Shown here: positions 16,524 to 24,829 of the stretch, in pieces
Layout: every line of letters begins with the position of its first letter
How positions within the stretch are numbered: position 1 is the first letter of the stretch
Source: JAHFUS01 sp035689115
GTDB lineage: Bacteria; Actinomycetota; Acidimicrobiia; Acidimicrobiales; GCA-2861595
Length of the DNA: 64,000 bases
Direction of reading: 5' to 3'
NCBI GenBank assembly: GCA_035689115.1
Contig: DASSMA010000058.1
Coordinates: forward strand, 1-64,000
Notes under the pieces: model-generated
What the model saw: only the letters and a program-made list of their open reading frames with translations
Database searches by the model: none
What the model was told of the DNA's origin: nothing
Made by a program: the position numbers and the translations under genes

Positions 16524-18028
16524 CCAGCAGCACGTTCGACGTGGTCATCCCCACCGTGGGCCGGCCCTCGCTGGCCCGTACCCTCGACGCCGTCGCGGCC
16601 GGACCGGGACCGCAGCCGGCGAGGGTGGTGGTGGTGGACGACCGCCGCTGCGCCGGGACCCGGCTGCTGCCCGGCCCCCTCCCGGACGGCACCGTGGTGC
16701 TGGCCGGCGGCGGTCGAGGCCCGGCCGCGGCGCGCAACGTGGGCTGGCGCTCGGGCTCGTCCGAATGGGTGGCGTTCCTCGACGACGACGTGGTGCCGGA
16801 GCCGGGCTGGCGGGCCCGCCTGGCCGTCGACCTGGCCGCCGGAGGGCCCCGCACCGGCGCCAGCCAGGGCCGCATCGTCGTGCCGCTGCCCGAGGGTCGC
16901 CGGCCCACCGACTGGGAGCGCAACGTGGTCGGCCTGGCGACCGCCCGCTGGGCCACCGCCGACATGGCCTACCGACGGGCCGCGCTGGCCGACGTGGGCG
17001 GGTTCGACGAGCGCTTCCCCCGGGCGTACCGGGAGGACGCCGACCTGGCCGCCCGGGTCCGGGCCGCCGGCTGGAGGATCGTCATGGGCGAGCGGGTCAC
17101 CACCCATCCCGTGCGGCCGGCCGGCCGGTGGGTCAGCGTGCGCCTCCAGTCCGGCAATGCCGACGACGTCCTGCTGCGCGTCCTGCACGGCCGCCACTGG
17201 CGGCGGGCCACCGGCGTCCCGTCCGGCCGCCGCCGCCGCCACCTCGCCATCACTGCGGCCGCCGCCGGAGCGGTGGGGGCCGCCGCCGCCGGCCGCCCCC
17301 GCCTGGCCCTGGCCGCCGCCACCTGTTGGGCGCTCGGCACGGCCGAGTTGGCGTGGGCCCGCATCGCACCTGGCCCCCGCACGGCCGAGGAGGTCGTCAC
17401 CATGATCGCCTCGTCGGTGGCCATCCCGCCGGCGGCCACGTGGCACTGGCTGCGCGGATGGGCGGGACTGCCTCGCTGCCTCCGCGCCCAGCCCGCCAGA
17501 AGGGTCGAGCCTCCGGCGGCGGTGCTGTTCGACCGCGACGGCACCCTGGTCGTCGACGTCCCCTACAACGGCGATCCCGCCCTCGTCGTCCCGATGCCGG
17601 GCGCCCGCCAGGCCCTCGACCGGCTCCGTGCCGCCGGGATCCCGATCGGGGTCGTGTCGAACCAGAGCGGTGTGGCCCGCCGCCTCGTGACCGCCGAGCA
17701 GGTTGCAGCCGTCAACCGGCGGGTCGAGGAGCTGCTGGGGCCGCTCGGTTCCTGGGCCGTCTGCCCGCACGGCCCGGACGACGGCTGCCCGTCCCGCAAG
17801 CCGGCGGCCGGGCTGGTGCTCGAGGCGTCGGCCGCCCTGGGCGTCGACCCCACGCGGGTGGCGGTGGTCGGCGACATCGGGTCCGACGTGGAGGCGGCCC
17901 TGAGGGCCGGGGCGCGGGCCGTCCTCGTGCCGACCGCCGTCACCAGGCCCGAGGAGGTGGCGTCCGCACCCGAAGTGGCGCTGGACCTGCCGGCCGCCGT
18001 CGACCTGCTCCTCCGGGGCGCGTCATGA
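16520..18028 (+). CDS. Glycosyltransferase family 2 fused to GmhB-type HAD phosphatase
   Basis: A 502-aa two-domain protein. Residues 1-230 form a GT2 glycosyltransferase (VVIPTVGRPS start, VAFLDDDVVPEPGW as the DxD-type metal site, FPRAYREDADLAAR). A hydrophobic middle (about 245-310) follows. Residues about 330-500 form a HAD phosphatase of the D,D-heptose 1,7-bisphosphate 7-phosphatase type: DRDGTLVVDVPYN holds the nucleophile and acid Asp pair, and VSNQSGVAR and GDIGSDVEAA follow. The zinc loop reads CPHGPDDGCPSRKP, so the last Cys of the usual CxC is Ser. The ATG overlaps the previous stop. The fusion supplies the phosphatase step missing elsewhere in this heptose locus. Confidence 0.85.
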   Translation: MTSSTFDVVIPTVGRPSLARTLDAVAAGPGPQPARVVVVDDRRCAGTRLLPGPLPDGTVVLAGGGRGPAAARNVGWRSGSSEWVAFLDDDVVPEPGWRARLAVDLAAGGPRTGASQGRIVVPLPEGRRPTDWERNVVGLATARWATADMAYRRAALADVGGFDERFPRAYREDADLAARVRAAGWRIVMGERVTTHPVRPAGRWVSVRLQSGNADDVLLRVLHGRHWRRATGVPSGRRRRHLAITAAAAGAVGAAAAGRPRLALAAATCWALGTAELAWARIAPGPRTAEEVVTMIASSVAIPPAATWHWLRGWAGLPRCLRAQPARRVEPPAAVLFDRDGTLVVDVPYNGDPALVVPMPGARQALDRLRAAGIPIGVVSNQSGVARRLVTAEQVAAVNRRVEELLGPLGSWAVCPHGPDDGCPSRKPAAGLVLEASAALGVDPTRVAVVGDIGSDVEAALRAGARAVLVPTAVTRPEEVASAPEVALDLPAAVDLLLRGAS

Positions 18029-19059
18029 AGCCCGGGATCCACGTGCTCGTGGCCCGCCTCGACAACCAGGGCGACGTCCTGCTGGCCGGGCCGGCCGTCC
18101 GGGCGGCGGCGGCGGGTGCCGACCGGGTCACCTTTCTGTGCCGGCCCTCGTCGGAGCCGGTGGCCCGCATGCTGCCCGGTGTCGACGACGTGGTCACGTT
18201 CGAGGCGCCCTGGGTCCCGGCCGACCCGCCGCCGTGCGACTCGCCGGCCGTCCTCCGCCTGGTGGGCCGGCTGGCCTCCCTCGAGGTCGACGACGCCCTG
18301 GTGCTGACCTCGTACCACCAGTCGCCGCTGCCCCTCGCCCTGCTCCTCCGCATGGCGCGCGTCCGCACCGTGGCCGGTATCAGCGCCGACTACCCCGGGT
18401 CGCTGCTCGACGTGCGCCATGAGGTGGCCGAAGACCGCCACGAGGTCGAGCGCAACCTCTCGCTCGCCGCCACCCTCGGCTACCGGCTCCCGGCCGGCGA
18501 CGACGGGCGGCTGCGGATCGTGCGGCGCACGCCGGCCGTCCTCCCGCCCGACGTCCCCGAGAGCCCGTTCGTCGTGGTCCATCCCGGCGCGTCCGTACCG
18601 GCCAGGGCGTGGGCGCCGGAGCGGAATGCCGAACTGGTCCGGGCGCTCGCCGCCGCCGGGTGGCCCGTGGTGGTCACGGGGGGCGGCGGCGAGGCGCCCC
18701 TGTGCGCCGAGGTCGCCGGCGACGACGGCGTCGACCTCTCGGGGCGCACCGACGTGGGCGGCCTGGCCGACCTGCTGGCCCGGGCGGCCGCCGTGGTGGT
18801 CGGCAACACCGGTCCCGCCCACCTGGCGGCGGCGGTGGGGACGCCGGTGGTGAGCCTCTACGCGCCCACCGTCCCGGCCGTGCGGTGGCGGCCGTGGCGG
18901 GTGCCCCACGAGCTGCTCGGGCTCCAGGACATCGAGTGTGCCGGGTGCCGCAACCGGGTGTGCCCGTTGCCGCGGCAGACGTGCCTCGACGGTGTCCCCG
19001 TTCCTTCGGTGGTCGCCGCCGTCGACCGCCTGGCCGCAGGACGGCTGGTGCCGGCGTGA
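18025..19059 (+). CDS. Glycosyltransferase family 9 (heptosyltransferase-like)
   Basis: The 344-aa protein belongs to GT9, the heptosyltransferase (WaaC/WaaF) family. Visible motifs are the N-terminal RLDNQGDVLLAGPAVRA, VVHPGAS, and VVGNTGPAHLAAAVGTPVVSLYAP for the nucleotide-sugar site. A Cys-rich segment, CAGCRNRVCPL, is typical of many GT9 proteins. The ATG overlaps the previous stop (ATGA). Together with gmhA and hldE downstream, a nucleotide-heptose donor is likely, though GT9 enzymes outside Gram-negatives are poorly characterised. Confidence 0.85.
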   Translation: MKPGIHVLVARLDNQGDVLLAGPAVRAAAAGADRVTFLCRPSSEPVARMLPGVDDVVTFEAPWVPADPPPCDSPAVLRLVGRLASLEVDDALVLTSYHQSPLPLALLLRMARVRTVAGISADYPGSLLDVRHEVAEDRHEVERNLSLAATLGYRLPAGDDGRLRIVRRTPAVLPPDVPESPFVVVHPGASVPARAWAPERNAELVRALAAAGWPVVVTGGGGEAPLCAEVAGDDGVDLSGRTDVGGLADLLARAAAVVVGNTGPAHLAAAVGTPVVSLYAPTVPAVRWRPWRVPHELLGLQDIECAGCRNRVCPLPRQTCLDGVPVPSVVAAVDRLAAGRLVPA

Positions 19060-19997
19060 ACGTGTTCGTCTGGCACGTCCACGGCACCTACACCACCGCC
19101 CTCGTCCAGGGGCGCCATCGCTACCTGATCCCCGTCCTGCCCGACCGCGGGCCGTACGGCCGAGGGCGGGCGCGCACCTGGGACTGGCCGGAGTCGGCCG
19201 TCGAGGTCACACCGGCCGAAGCGGCCCAGGCGGAGGTCGACCTCGTGATCCTCCAGCGGCCGGGCGAGCTCGCCCACGTGGCGAGCGCCTGGCTCGGGGG
19301 TCGCGTCCCCGGCGTCGACGTGCCGGCCGTGTACCTCGAGCACAACGCCCCCCAGGGGCGGGTGAACGACCTCCGCCACCCGGCGGCCGACGCGCCGGGC
19401 GTCACCGTCGTCCACGTGACGAAGTTCAACGCCCTCTTCTGGGACACCGGAAACTCTCCCGTCAGCGTGATCGAGCACGGCGTCGTCGACCCCGGCCACC
19501 GGTGGACGGGGGAGCTGCCGCAGGCGGTGGCCGTGGTCAACGAGCCGGTGCGACGGGCGCGTGTCACCGGCACCGATTTGCTCGGCCCGCTGGCCATCCG
19601 CTCCGGCGTCCCCGTCGACCTGTTCGGCATGGCGAGTGAGCCGCTGGGCGGCGTCCACCTGGGCCAGGCGGAGCTGCACGCCGAGATGCCGAGGCGGCGG
19701 GTGTACCTCCATCCGTTCCGGTGGACGTCCCTCGGCCTCACGCTCCTGGAGGCGATGCATCTCGGGATGCCGGTGGTGGCCCTGGCCACGACGGAGGTGC
19801 CGGCGGCGGTGCCGGCCGAGGCCGGCATCGTGTCCAACGACGGCGAGGTGCTGGCCGCCGGCCTCCGCCGGCTGGCGGCGGACCCGGAGGAGGCCGAGTT
19901 GATGGGCAAGGCGGCCCGGGAGGTGGCCCTGGAGCGCTACGGCCTCGGCCGCTTCCTCGACGACTGGGACCGCGTGTTCGAGGAGGTCGCAGCATGA
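19056..19997 (+). CDS. Glycosyltransferase, GT4-like
   Basis: The 313-aa protein has a GT-B fold in which the C-terminal half is clearest: YLHPFRWTSLGLTLLEAMHLGMPVVALATTE matches the GT4 donor-binding region with the E of the EX7E motif. The N-terminal half is short and lacks the usual Gly-rich loop, but contains VYLEHNAPQGRVND. The GTG start overlaps the previous stop. The acceptor and donor are unknown; context suggests addition to the same glycan. Confidence 0.78.
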   Translation: MNVFVWHVHGTYTTALVQGRHRYLIPVLPDRGPYGRGRARTWDWPESAVEVTPAEAAQAEVDLVILQRPGELAHVASAWLGGRVPGVDVPAVYLEHNAPQGRVNDLRHPAADAPGVTVVHVTKFNALFWDTGNSPVSVIEHGVVDPGHRWTGELPQAVAVVNEPVRRARVTGTDLLGPLAIRSGVPVDLFGMASEPLGGVHLGQAELHAEMPRRRVYLHPFRWTSLGLTLLEAMHLGMPVVALATTEVPAAVPAEAGIVSNDGEVLAAGLRRLAADPEEAELMGKAAREVALERYGLGRFLDDWDRVFEEVAA

Positions 19998-21205
19998 GGG
20001 TCGCCATGGTGTCCGAGCACGCCAGCCCCCTGGCCGTGCTCGGCGGGGCCGACGCCGGCGGCCAGAACGTGCACGTCGCCTCGCTGGCGGCCGCCATGGC
20101 CGCCCAGGGCGCATCGGTGACCGTGCACACCCGGCGGGAAGACGCCCAGCTCCCGAGGCGGGTCGCGCTCACCGCCGGCGTCGAGGTCGACCACGTCGAC
20201 GCCGGTCCGCCGCACCCGATCCCCAAGGACGACCTGCTGCCGCACATGGGCCGGTTCGCCGAGGAGCTCCGCCGGCAGTGGGTGGCCGACCGGCCCGACA
20301 TCGTCCACGCCCACTTCTGGATGTCGGCGCTGGCCGCCCTGCAGGCGGCCGACGACCTCGGCATCCCGGTGGTCGCCACCTTCCACGCCCTCGGGGTGGT
20401 GAAGCGCCGGCACCAGGGCCGCCGCGACACGAGCCCGCCCGAGCGCACGGCGGCCGAGGCCATGATCGCCCGACGGGCGGTGCACGTGGTGGCCACGTGC
20501 ACCGACGAGGTGGCCGAGCTGGTGCGCATCGGTGCCGACCCCCGGCGCGTCTCGGTGATCCCCTGCGGCGTCGACCTTCGGACCTTCACGCCGGCGGGTG
20601 CGGCCGAGCTCGGCCGCACCGACCTGCGGCGGGTGGTGGTGGTGAGCAGGCTGGTCGAGCGCAAGGGCATCGGCAACGTGATCGAGGCGCTGCCGGCCGT
20701 GCCTGCGACCGAGCTGGTCGTGGCCGGCGGGCCTCCCGGCGACGACTTCGACGAACGGCCCGAGGTCCGCCGCCTGCGCCGGCTCGCCGAGCGCCACGGC
20801 GTGGCCGACCGCGTGCACCTGCGGGGGCCGGTGGGCCGGAACGATCTCCCGCCGTTGCTGCGGTCGGCCGACGTGGTGGCCTGCGTGCCCTGGTACGAGC
20901 CGTTCGGCATCGTCCCCCTCGAGGCCATGGCGTGCGGCGTCCCCGTGCTGGCCTCCGAGGTCGGCGGCCTGCGCGACACCGTGGTCGACGGGGTCACCGG
21001 CGTCCACCTGCCGCCGCGGCGGCCCGATCTCATCGGCCAGTCGCTGGCCCGGCTCCTCGCCGATCCCGAGCGGTGCCGGGCCATCGGTCGGGCCGGCGCC
21101 CGCCGGGCGGCGGCCCGCTACGGCTGGTCCACCGTGGCCGCCGCCACGCTCGGGACGTACGCGTCGCTGCTGGACGCGCCCCGCCTGGTGGGGGCCCGGC
21201 GATGA
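19994..21205 (+). CDS. Glycosyltransferase family 4
   Basis: The 403-aa protein is a classical GT4 retaining glycosyltransferase. It shows the N-terminal GGADAGGQNVHVASLA loop, HAHFWMSALAA and CGVDLRTFTP. The donor site includes VVVSRLVERKGI and YEPFGIVPLEAMACGVPVLASEVGGL with an EX7E motif. It is related to sucrose-phosphate-synthase/MshA-type enzymes. The ATG overlaps the previous stop, and it precedes gmhA by a further 4-bp overlap. The sugar transferred cannot be deduced. Confidence 0.88.
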   Translation: MRVAMVSEHASPLAVLGGADAGGQNVHVASLAAAMAAQGASVTVHTRREDAQLPRRVALTAGVEVDHVDAGPPHPIPKDDLLPHMGRFAEELRRQWVADRPDIVHAHFWMSALAALQAADDLGIPVVATFHALGVVKRRHQGRRDTSPPERTAAEAMIARRAVHVVATCTDEVAELVRIGADPRRVSVIPCGVDLRTFTPAGAAELGRTDLRRVVVVSRLVERKGIGNVIEALPAVPATELVVAGGPPGDDFDERPEVRRLRRLAERHGVADRVHLRGPVGRNDLPPLLRSADVVACVPWYEPFGIVPLEAMACGVPVLASEVGGLRDTVVDGVTGVHLPPRRPDLIGQSLARLLADPERCRAIGRAGARRAAARYGWSTVAAATLGTYASLLDAPRLVGARR

Positions 21206-21786
21206 CCGCTGCCGCGCTGCGCAGCGCCCACGTGGTCTCGGTGGTCGACGCCCTGACGACCCTCGACGGCGACGTCGACAAGCTGCGGCGGTGGGGCACC
21301 GACCTGGCCGCCCGCCTGCTGGCCGGCCGGCGCCTGCTGGCGGCCGGCAACGGCGGCAGCGCCGCCCAGGCCCAGCACCTCACCAGCGAGCTGGTGGGCC
21401 GGTACTGCCGCGACCGGCAGCCGTTCAGCGCCATCTCGCTGCACGCCGACTCGTCGAGCGTCACCGCCATTGCCAACGACTACGGCGCCGGCGAGGTCTT
21501 CGCCCGCCAGGTCCGGGCCCACGGCCGGCCGGGCGACGTGCTCGTGGCCTTTTCCACCTCCGGTCGCAGCGCCAACGTGGTCGCCGCCGCCGAGGCGGCC
21601 GTCGAGGCCCGGCTCACCGTGTGGTCGCTCACCGGGCCCGCCCCCAACCCGCTGGCCGCCTGCTCCGACGACGCCCTGAGCGTCGACGCCCCGGCGACCG
21701 CAACCGTCCAGGAGGTCCATCTGGTGGCAGTCCACCTGCTGTGCGAATTCGTCGACGAAGTCCTCGGCTGCGGGGTCGACAAGTGA
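21202..21786 (+). CDS. gmhA: Phosphoheptose isomerase (SIS domain)
   Basis: The 194-aa protein converts sedoheptulose 7-phosphate to D-glycero-D-manno-heptose 7-phosphate, the first step to activated heptose. SIS-domain motifs are AAGNGGSAAQAQHLTSELVGRY (with family His and Glu), FSTSGRSANVVAAAEAA, and a C-terminal VQEVHLVAVHLLCEFVD helix bearing the His/Glu ligands. Length matches GmhA (about 190-195 aa). It overlaps both neighbours by 4 bp and sits directly before hldE, supporting the heptose assignment over other SIS sugar isomerases. Confidence 0.9.
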   Translation: MTAAALRSAHVVSVVDALTTLDGDVDKLRRWGTDLAARLLAGRRLLAAGNGGSAAQAQHLTSELVGRYCRDRQPFSAISLHADSSSVTAIANDYGAGEVFARQVRAHGRPGDVLVAFSTSGRSANVVAAAEAAVEARLTVWSLTGPAPNPLAACSDDALSVDAPATATVQEVHLVAVHLLCEFVDEVLGCGVDK

Positions 21787-23159
21787 CCGGGCGCCTCACC
21801 GTGGCCGGCGACGTGCTGGTCGACCGCGACGTGGTGGGAGGGGTGCGGCGGGTGGCGCCCGACGCACCGGTGCCCGTGGTCGACGTGGCCTCCCGCACCA
21901 CCCGGCCTGGCGGCGCCGGCCTGGCCGCCCTGCTGGCCGCCGCCGACGGCCGGCCCGTCACCCTCGTCACCGCCCTCGGGAGCGACGCCGCCGGCGCCGA
22001 GGTGGCCGCCCTCCTGGAGGACGCCGGGGTCGACGTGGTGGACCTGGGCCTGGCCGGGCCGACGCCGGAGAAGGTGCGGGCCGGGACCCCCGGCCATCCG
22101 ATGCTGCGCCTCGACTACGGCGGGCCGCCGTCGCCGGTCGGGCCCCTCACCCCCGCCGCCCGGCGGGCCCTCGGCGGTGCCGCCGCCGTGCTGGTGGCCG
22201 ACTACGGGCGCGGCGTGGCCGCCCATCCCGAGGTGCGCGCCGCCCTGGCGGCGCTGCCCGCCCGCCGGCCCGTGGTGTGGGACCCGCACCCGCGGGGACC
22301 GGCGCCGGTGGCCGGGGCCCGGCTGGCCACGCCCAACCGCGAGGAGGCCGGCGTGCCGCCCGGCGCCGGCCTGGCCGCCGTCACCGCCCGGGCCCGGGCC
22401 CTGGCCGAGCAGTGGTCGGCCGTGGGCGTGGCCGTCACCCTCGGGTCCCGCGGCGCGGTGCTGGTGGAGGGCGACGGGCCGCCCCTGGCCGTGCCCGCCC
22501 GGCCGGCGGCCGGCGACCCCTGCGGCGCCGGCGACCGCTTCGCCTCCCGCGCCGCCGGCCTGCTCGCCGACGGTGCCCTCCCCTCCGAGGCCGTCACCGG
22601 AGCGGTCGCCGCCGCCGCCGCCTTCGTGGCCTCCGGCGGCGCCGGCGGCGCCCTCCCGTCCGATCCACCCGCACCCCGAGCCGGCGGGGACGGAGGCGTC
22701 GTCGACGCCCTCGCCCTCGTGGACGGGGTGCGGGCGGCCGGCGGCACGGTGGTGGCGGCCGGCGGGTGCTTCGACCTGCTCCACGCCGGCCACGTCGGCC
22801 TCCTGGAGGCGGCCCGGCGCCTGGGCGACTGCCTGGTGGTGTGCCTCAACTCCGACGACTCGGTGCGCCGGCTGAAGGGACCGGGCCGGCCCGTGCAGTC
22901 CGCCGCCGACCGGGCCCGGGTGGTGCTCGCCCTCGGCTGCGTCGACGCCGTCGCCGTGTTCGACGAGGACACGCCCGAGGCGGTGCTGGCCCGGCTGCGG
23001 CCCCACGTGTTCGCCAAGGGCGGCGACTACGCCGGCGGCCGGCTCCCCGAGGCGGCGCTCCTGGCCGGCTGGGGCGGCCAGGCGGCCGTCCTGCCCTACC
23101 TGGAGGGCCGCTCCACCACCCGCCTGATCGAGGAGGCCAACGCCCATGCCCGCGGCTGA
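21783..23159 (+). CDS. hldE: Bifunctional heptose-7-phosphate kinase / heptose-1-phosphate nucleotidyltransferase
   Basis: The 458-aa protein has an N-terminal PfkB-type kinase (about residues 1-290) and a C-terminal cytidylyltransferase-fold domain (about 315-458). The kinase keeps the anion hole and base in AGDPCGAGDRF, but the usual GGAANVA motif is altered to GGAGLAALLA. The nucleotidyltransferase shows AAGGCFDLLHAGHVGLLEAARR (HxGH) and FAKGGDYAGGRLPEA. HldE makes the 1,7-bisphosphate and then ADP-heptose; the phosphatase step between is supplied by the GT2-HAD fusion. The GTG start overlaps gmhA. No HldD epimerase gene is seen here. Confidence 0.9.
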   Translation: MTGRLTVAGDVLVDRDVVGGVRRVAPDAPVPVVDVASRTTRPGGAGLAALLAAADGRPVTLVTALGSDAAGAEVAALLEDAGVDVVDLGLAGPTPEKVRAGTPGHPMLRLDYGGPPSPVGPLTPAARRALGGAAAVLVADYGRGVAAHPEVRAALAALPARRPVVWDPHPRGPAPVAGARLATPNREEAGVPPGAGLAAVTARARALAEQWSAVGVAVTLGSRGAVLVEGDGPPLAVPARPAAGDPCGAGDRFASRAAGLLADGALPSEAVTGAVAAAAAFVASGGAGGALPSDPPAPRAGGDGGVVDALALVDGVRAAGGTVVAAGGCFDLLHAGHVGLLEAARRLGDCLVVCLNSDDSVRRLKGPGRPVQSAADRARVVLALGCVDAVAVFDEDTPEAVLARLRPHVFAKGGDYAGGRLPEAALLAGWGGQAAVLPYLEGRSTTRLIEEANAHARG

Positions 23160-23841
23160 TCCCGGAACCGTGCTCGTCACCGGCGGCGCCTCCGGGCTCG
23201 GGGCGGCGGTCGTCCGCGCCGTCGTCGAGGCCGGCGGCCGGCCGCTGGTCGTCGACCTCCGCCCGCCCCAGGCCGCCGCCATCGACCACGAGCTGGCCGA
23301 CCTGGGCGACGGCCGGGCGGCCGAGGCGGCGGTCCGGGCCCTCGCCGACCGGGCCGGCGGGCTCGACGCGGTGGTGACGGCGGCCGGCACCGACTCCTGC
23401 GGGCGCCTGGCCGAGGTGGACGCCGAGGCGTGGGAGCGCGTCGTCCGGGTGAACCTGCTCGGCACGGCCGCCGTGGTCCGGGCCGCCCTCCCGTTCCTTG
23501 AGACGTCGTCCGGGCGCATCGTCACGGTGGCCTCCACGCTCGGCCTCAAGCCCCTGTCCGACGCCAGCGCCTACGCGGCGGGCAAGTTCGGCGTGGTGGG
23601 CTTCACCCGGGCCCTGATGCTCGAGCTGGGCGGCCGGGTGGGCGTCACCCTCCTCGTGCCCGGCGGGATGGACACCGCCTTCTTCGACGGCCGCGACCCG
23701 AAGTACCGGCCCCCGGCCGACGCCAAGCTGAGCCGCCCCGAGGACGTGGCCGCCGCCGTGCTCTTCGCCCTGTGCCAACCGCCTGGCTGCGAGGTGCGCG
23801 AGCTGGTCGTCACGCCGTCGACGGAGCCCTCCTGGCCGTAG
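23146..23841 (+). CDS. Short-chain dehydrogenase/reductase
   Basis: The 231-aa protein is a classical SDR: cofactor motif TGGASGLG near residues 12-19, NLLG, and catalytic Y143 and K147 in AYAAGKFG. It starts 14 bp inside hldE, so it belongs to the heptose transcript. It is a classical-type SDR rather than the extended type to which the ADP-heptose epimerase HldD belongs, so oxidation or reduction of a sugar or its precursor is more likely than epimerisation (inference). Confidence 0.85.
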   Translation: MPAADPGTVLVTGGASGLGAAVVRAVVEAGGRPLVVDLRPPQAAAIDHELADLGDGRAAEAAVRALADRAGGLDAVVTAAGTDSCGRLAEVDAEAWERVVRVNLLGTAAVVRAALPFLETSSGRIVTVASTLGLKPLSDASAYAAGKFGVVGFTRALMLELGGRVGVTLLVPGGMDTAFFDGRDPKYRPPADAKLSRPEDVAAAVLFALCQPPGCEVRELVVTPSTEPSWP

Positions 23842-23845
23842 GTCA

Positions 23846-24829
23846 GTGGTGCGCCGGCAGCCCGTCCTCGTCGTCCTCCGGGCCCTCGGGCTCGGCGACC
23901 TGTGCACGGCCGTCCCCGCCCTGCGCGCCCTCGCCGACGCCTATCCCCGCCATCGCCGGGTGCTCCTCACCACCGCCGGCGTCGCCCCCCTCGCCGCCGC
24001 CGCCGGCCTGGCCGACGAGGTCGTCACGACCGAGGACCCCCGATCCCGAGTACATAGCGTGCGGAAACCGCACGCTATGTACTCGGGGTCGGTGGACGTG
24101 GCGGTGAACCTCCACGGCAAGGGCCCGGAGAGCCACCGGGCCCTGCTGGCGGCGGGGCCCCGCCGGCTCATCGCCTTCGGCACCGCCGGCGTGCCGGGGC
24201 CGGCGTGGCGCGCGGACGAGCACGAGGTGCACCGCTGGTGCCGGCTGCTGCGGGAGTCCGGCGTCCCCGCCGATCCCGGCCGCCTCGACCTGGACCTGCC
24301 GGCGGCGCCCGTTCCGGACGGCGTGGCCGGCTCCACGGTGGTCCACCCCGGTGCCGCCTACCCGGCCAGGCGCTGGCCGGCGGCCCGGTGGGCGGCCGTG
24401 GCCCGGGCCGAGGCGTCCGCCGGGCGCGCCGTCGTCGTCACCGGCGGCGCCTCCGAGGCGGGCCTGGCCCGAGGCGTCGCCGCCGCCGCCGGCCTGCCGT
24501 CGTCCGCCGTCCTGGCCGGCGCCACAGGGGTGGTCGAGCTGGCGGCCGTGGTCGGCGCCGCCGGCCGGGTGGTGTGCGGCGACACCGGCGTCGCCCACCT
24601 GGCCACCGCCCTGCGCCGGCCGTCGGTCGTGCTGTTCGGTCCCGTCCCGCCCTCCTTGTGGGGACCGCCGCCCGACCGGCCGTGGCACACCGCACTGTGG
24701 GCCGGGCGCACCGGCGACCCCTGGGCGGCCAGTGTCGATGGGGGCCTGCTGGAGATCGGCGTCGACGACGTGCTGGCCGCCCTCGACGGCCTGCCCGCCG
24801 CCGAGCCGGTCGCGGCCGCGCCGGCATGA
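23846..24829 (+). CDS. GT9 glycosyltransferase carrying an in-frame palindromic insert
   Basis: The 327-aa protein is a second heptosyltransferase-like GT9 enzyme: VLRALGLGDLCTAVPALRALADAYP at the N-terminus, VVHPGAAYPARRWPA, and VCGDTGVAHLATALRRPSVVLFGP. Residues about 66-82 (SRVHSVRKPHAMYSG with flanks) are encoded entirely by a 43-bp palindrome that also occurs at ureF. They interrupt the stretch between DEVVTTEDP and VDVAVNLHGKG, where GT9 proteins normally have a short beta-strand/loop connection. The frame is kept, so the protein may remain functional. The start is GTG 23846 or 23849, just after the SDR gene. Confidence 0.85.
   Translation: MVRRQPVLVVLRALGLGDLCTAVPALRALADAYPRHRRVLLTTAGVAPLAAAAGLADEVVTTEDPRSRVHSVRKPHAMYSGSVDVAVNLHGKGPESHRALLAAGPRRLIAFGTAGVPGPAWRADEHEVHRWCRLLRESGVPADPGRLDLDLPAAPVPDGVAGSTVVHPGAAYPARRWPAARWAAVARAEASAGRAVVVTGGASEAGLARGVAAAAGLPSSAVLAGATGVVELAAVVGAAGRVVCGDTGVAHLATALRRPSVVLFGPVPPSLWGPPPDRPWHTALWAGRTGDPWAASVDGGLLEIGVDDVLAALDGLPAAEPVAAAPA
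24045..24087. repeat. 43-bp palindromic element, copy 1 (inside a gene)
   Basis: Perfect inverted repeat: the 20-nt arm CCCGAGTACATAGCGTGCGG at 24045-24064 and its exact complement at 24068-24087, loop AAA. Two more flanking pairs (24042-24043 with 24089-24090) extend it past one mismatch. It lies in frame in the GT9 gene and reads RVHSVRKPHAMYSG on the plus strand. It is notably AT-richer (TACATAG/CTATGTA) than its surroundings. The same element, three bases different, occurs at 35759-35801. Confidence 0.95.

Noticed and set aside
23146..23841. SDR as the ADP-heptose 6-epimerase HldD
   Set aside because: It is a 231-aa classical SDR with the TGGxxGxG and YxxxK pattern. HldD is an extended SDR of about 310 aa, so the epimerase assignment is not supported.
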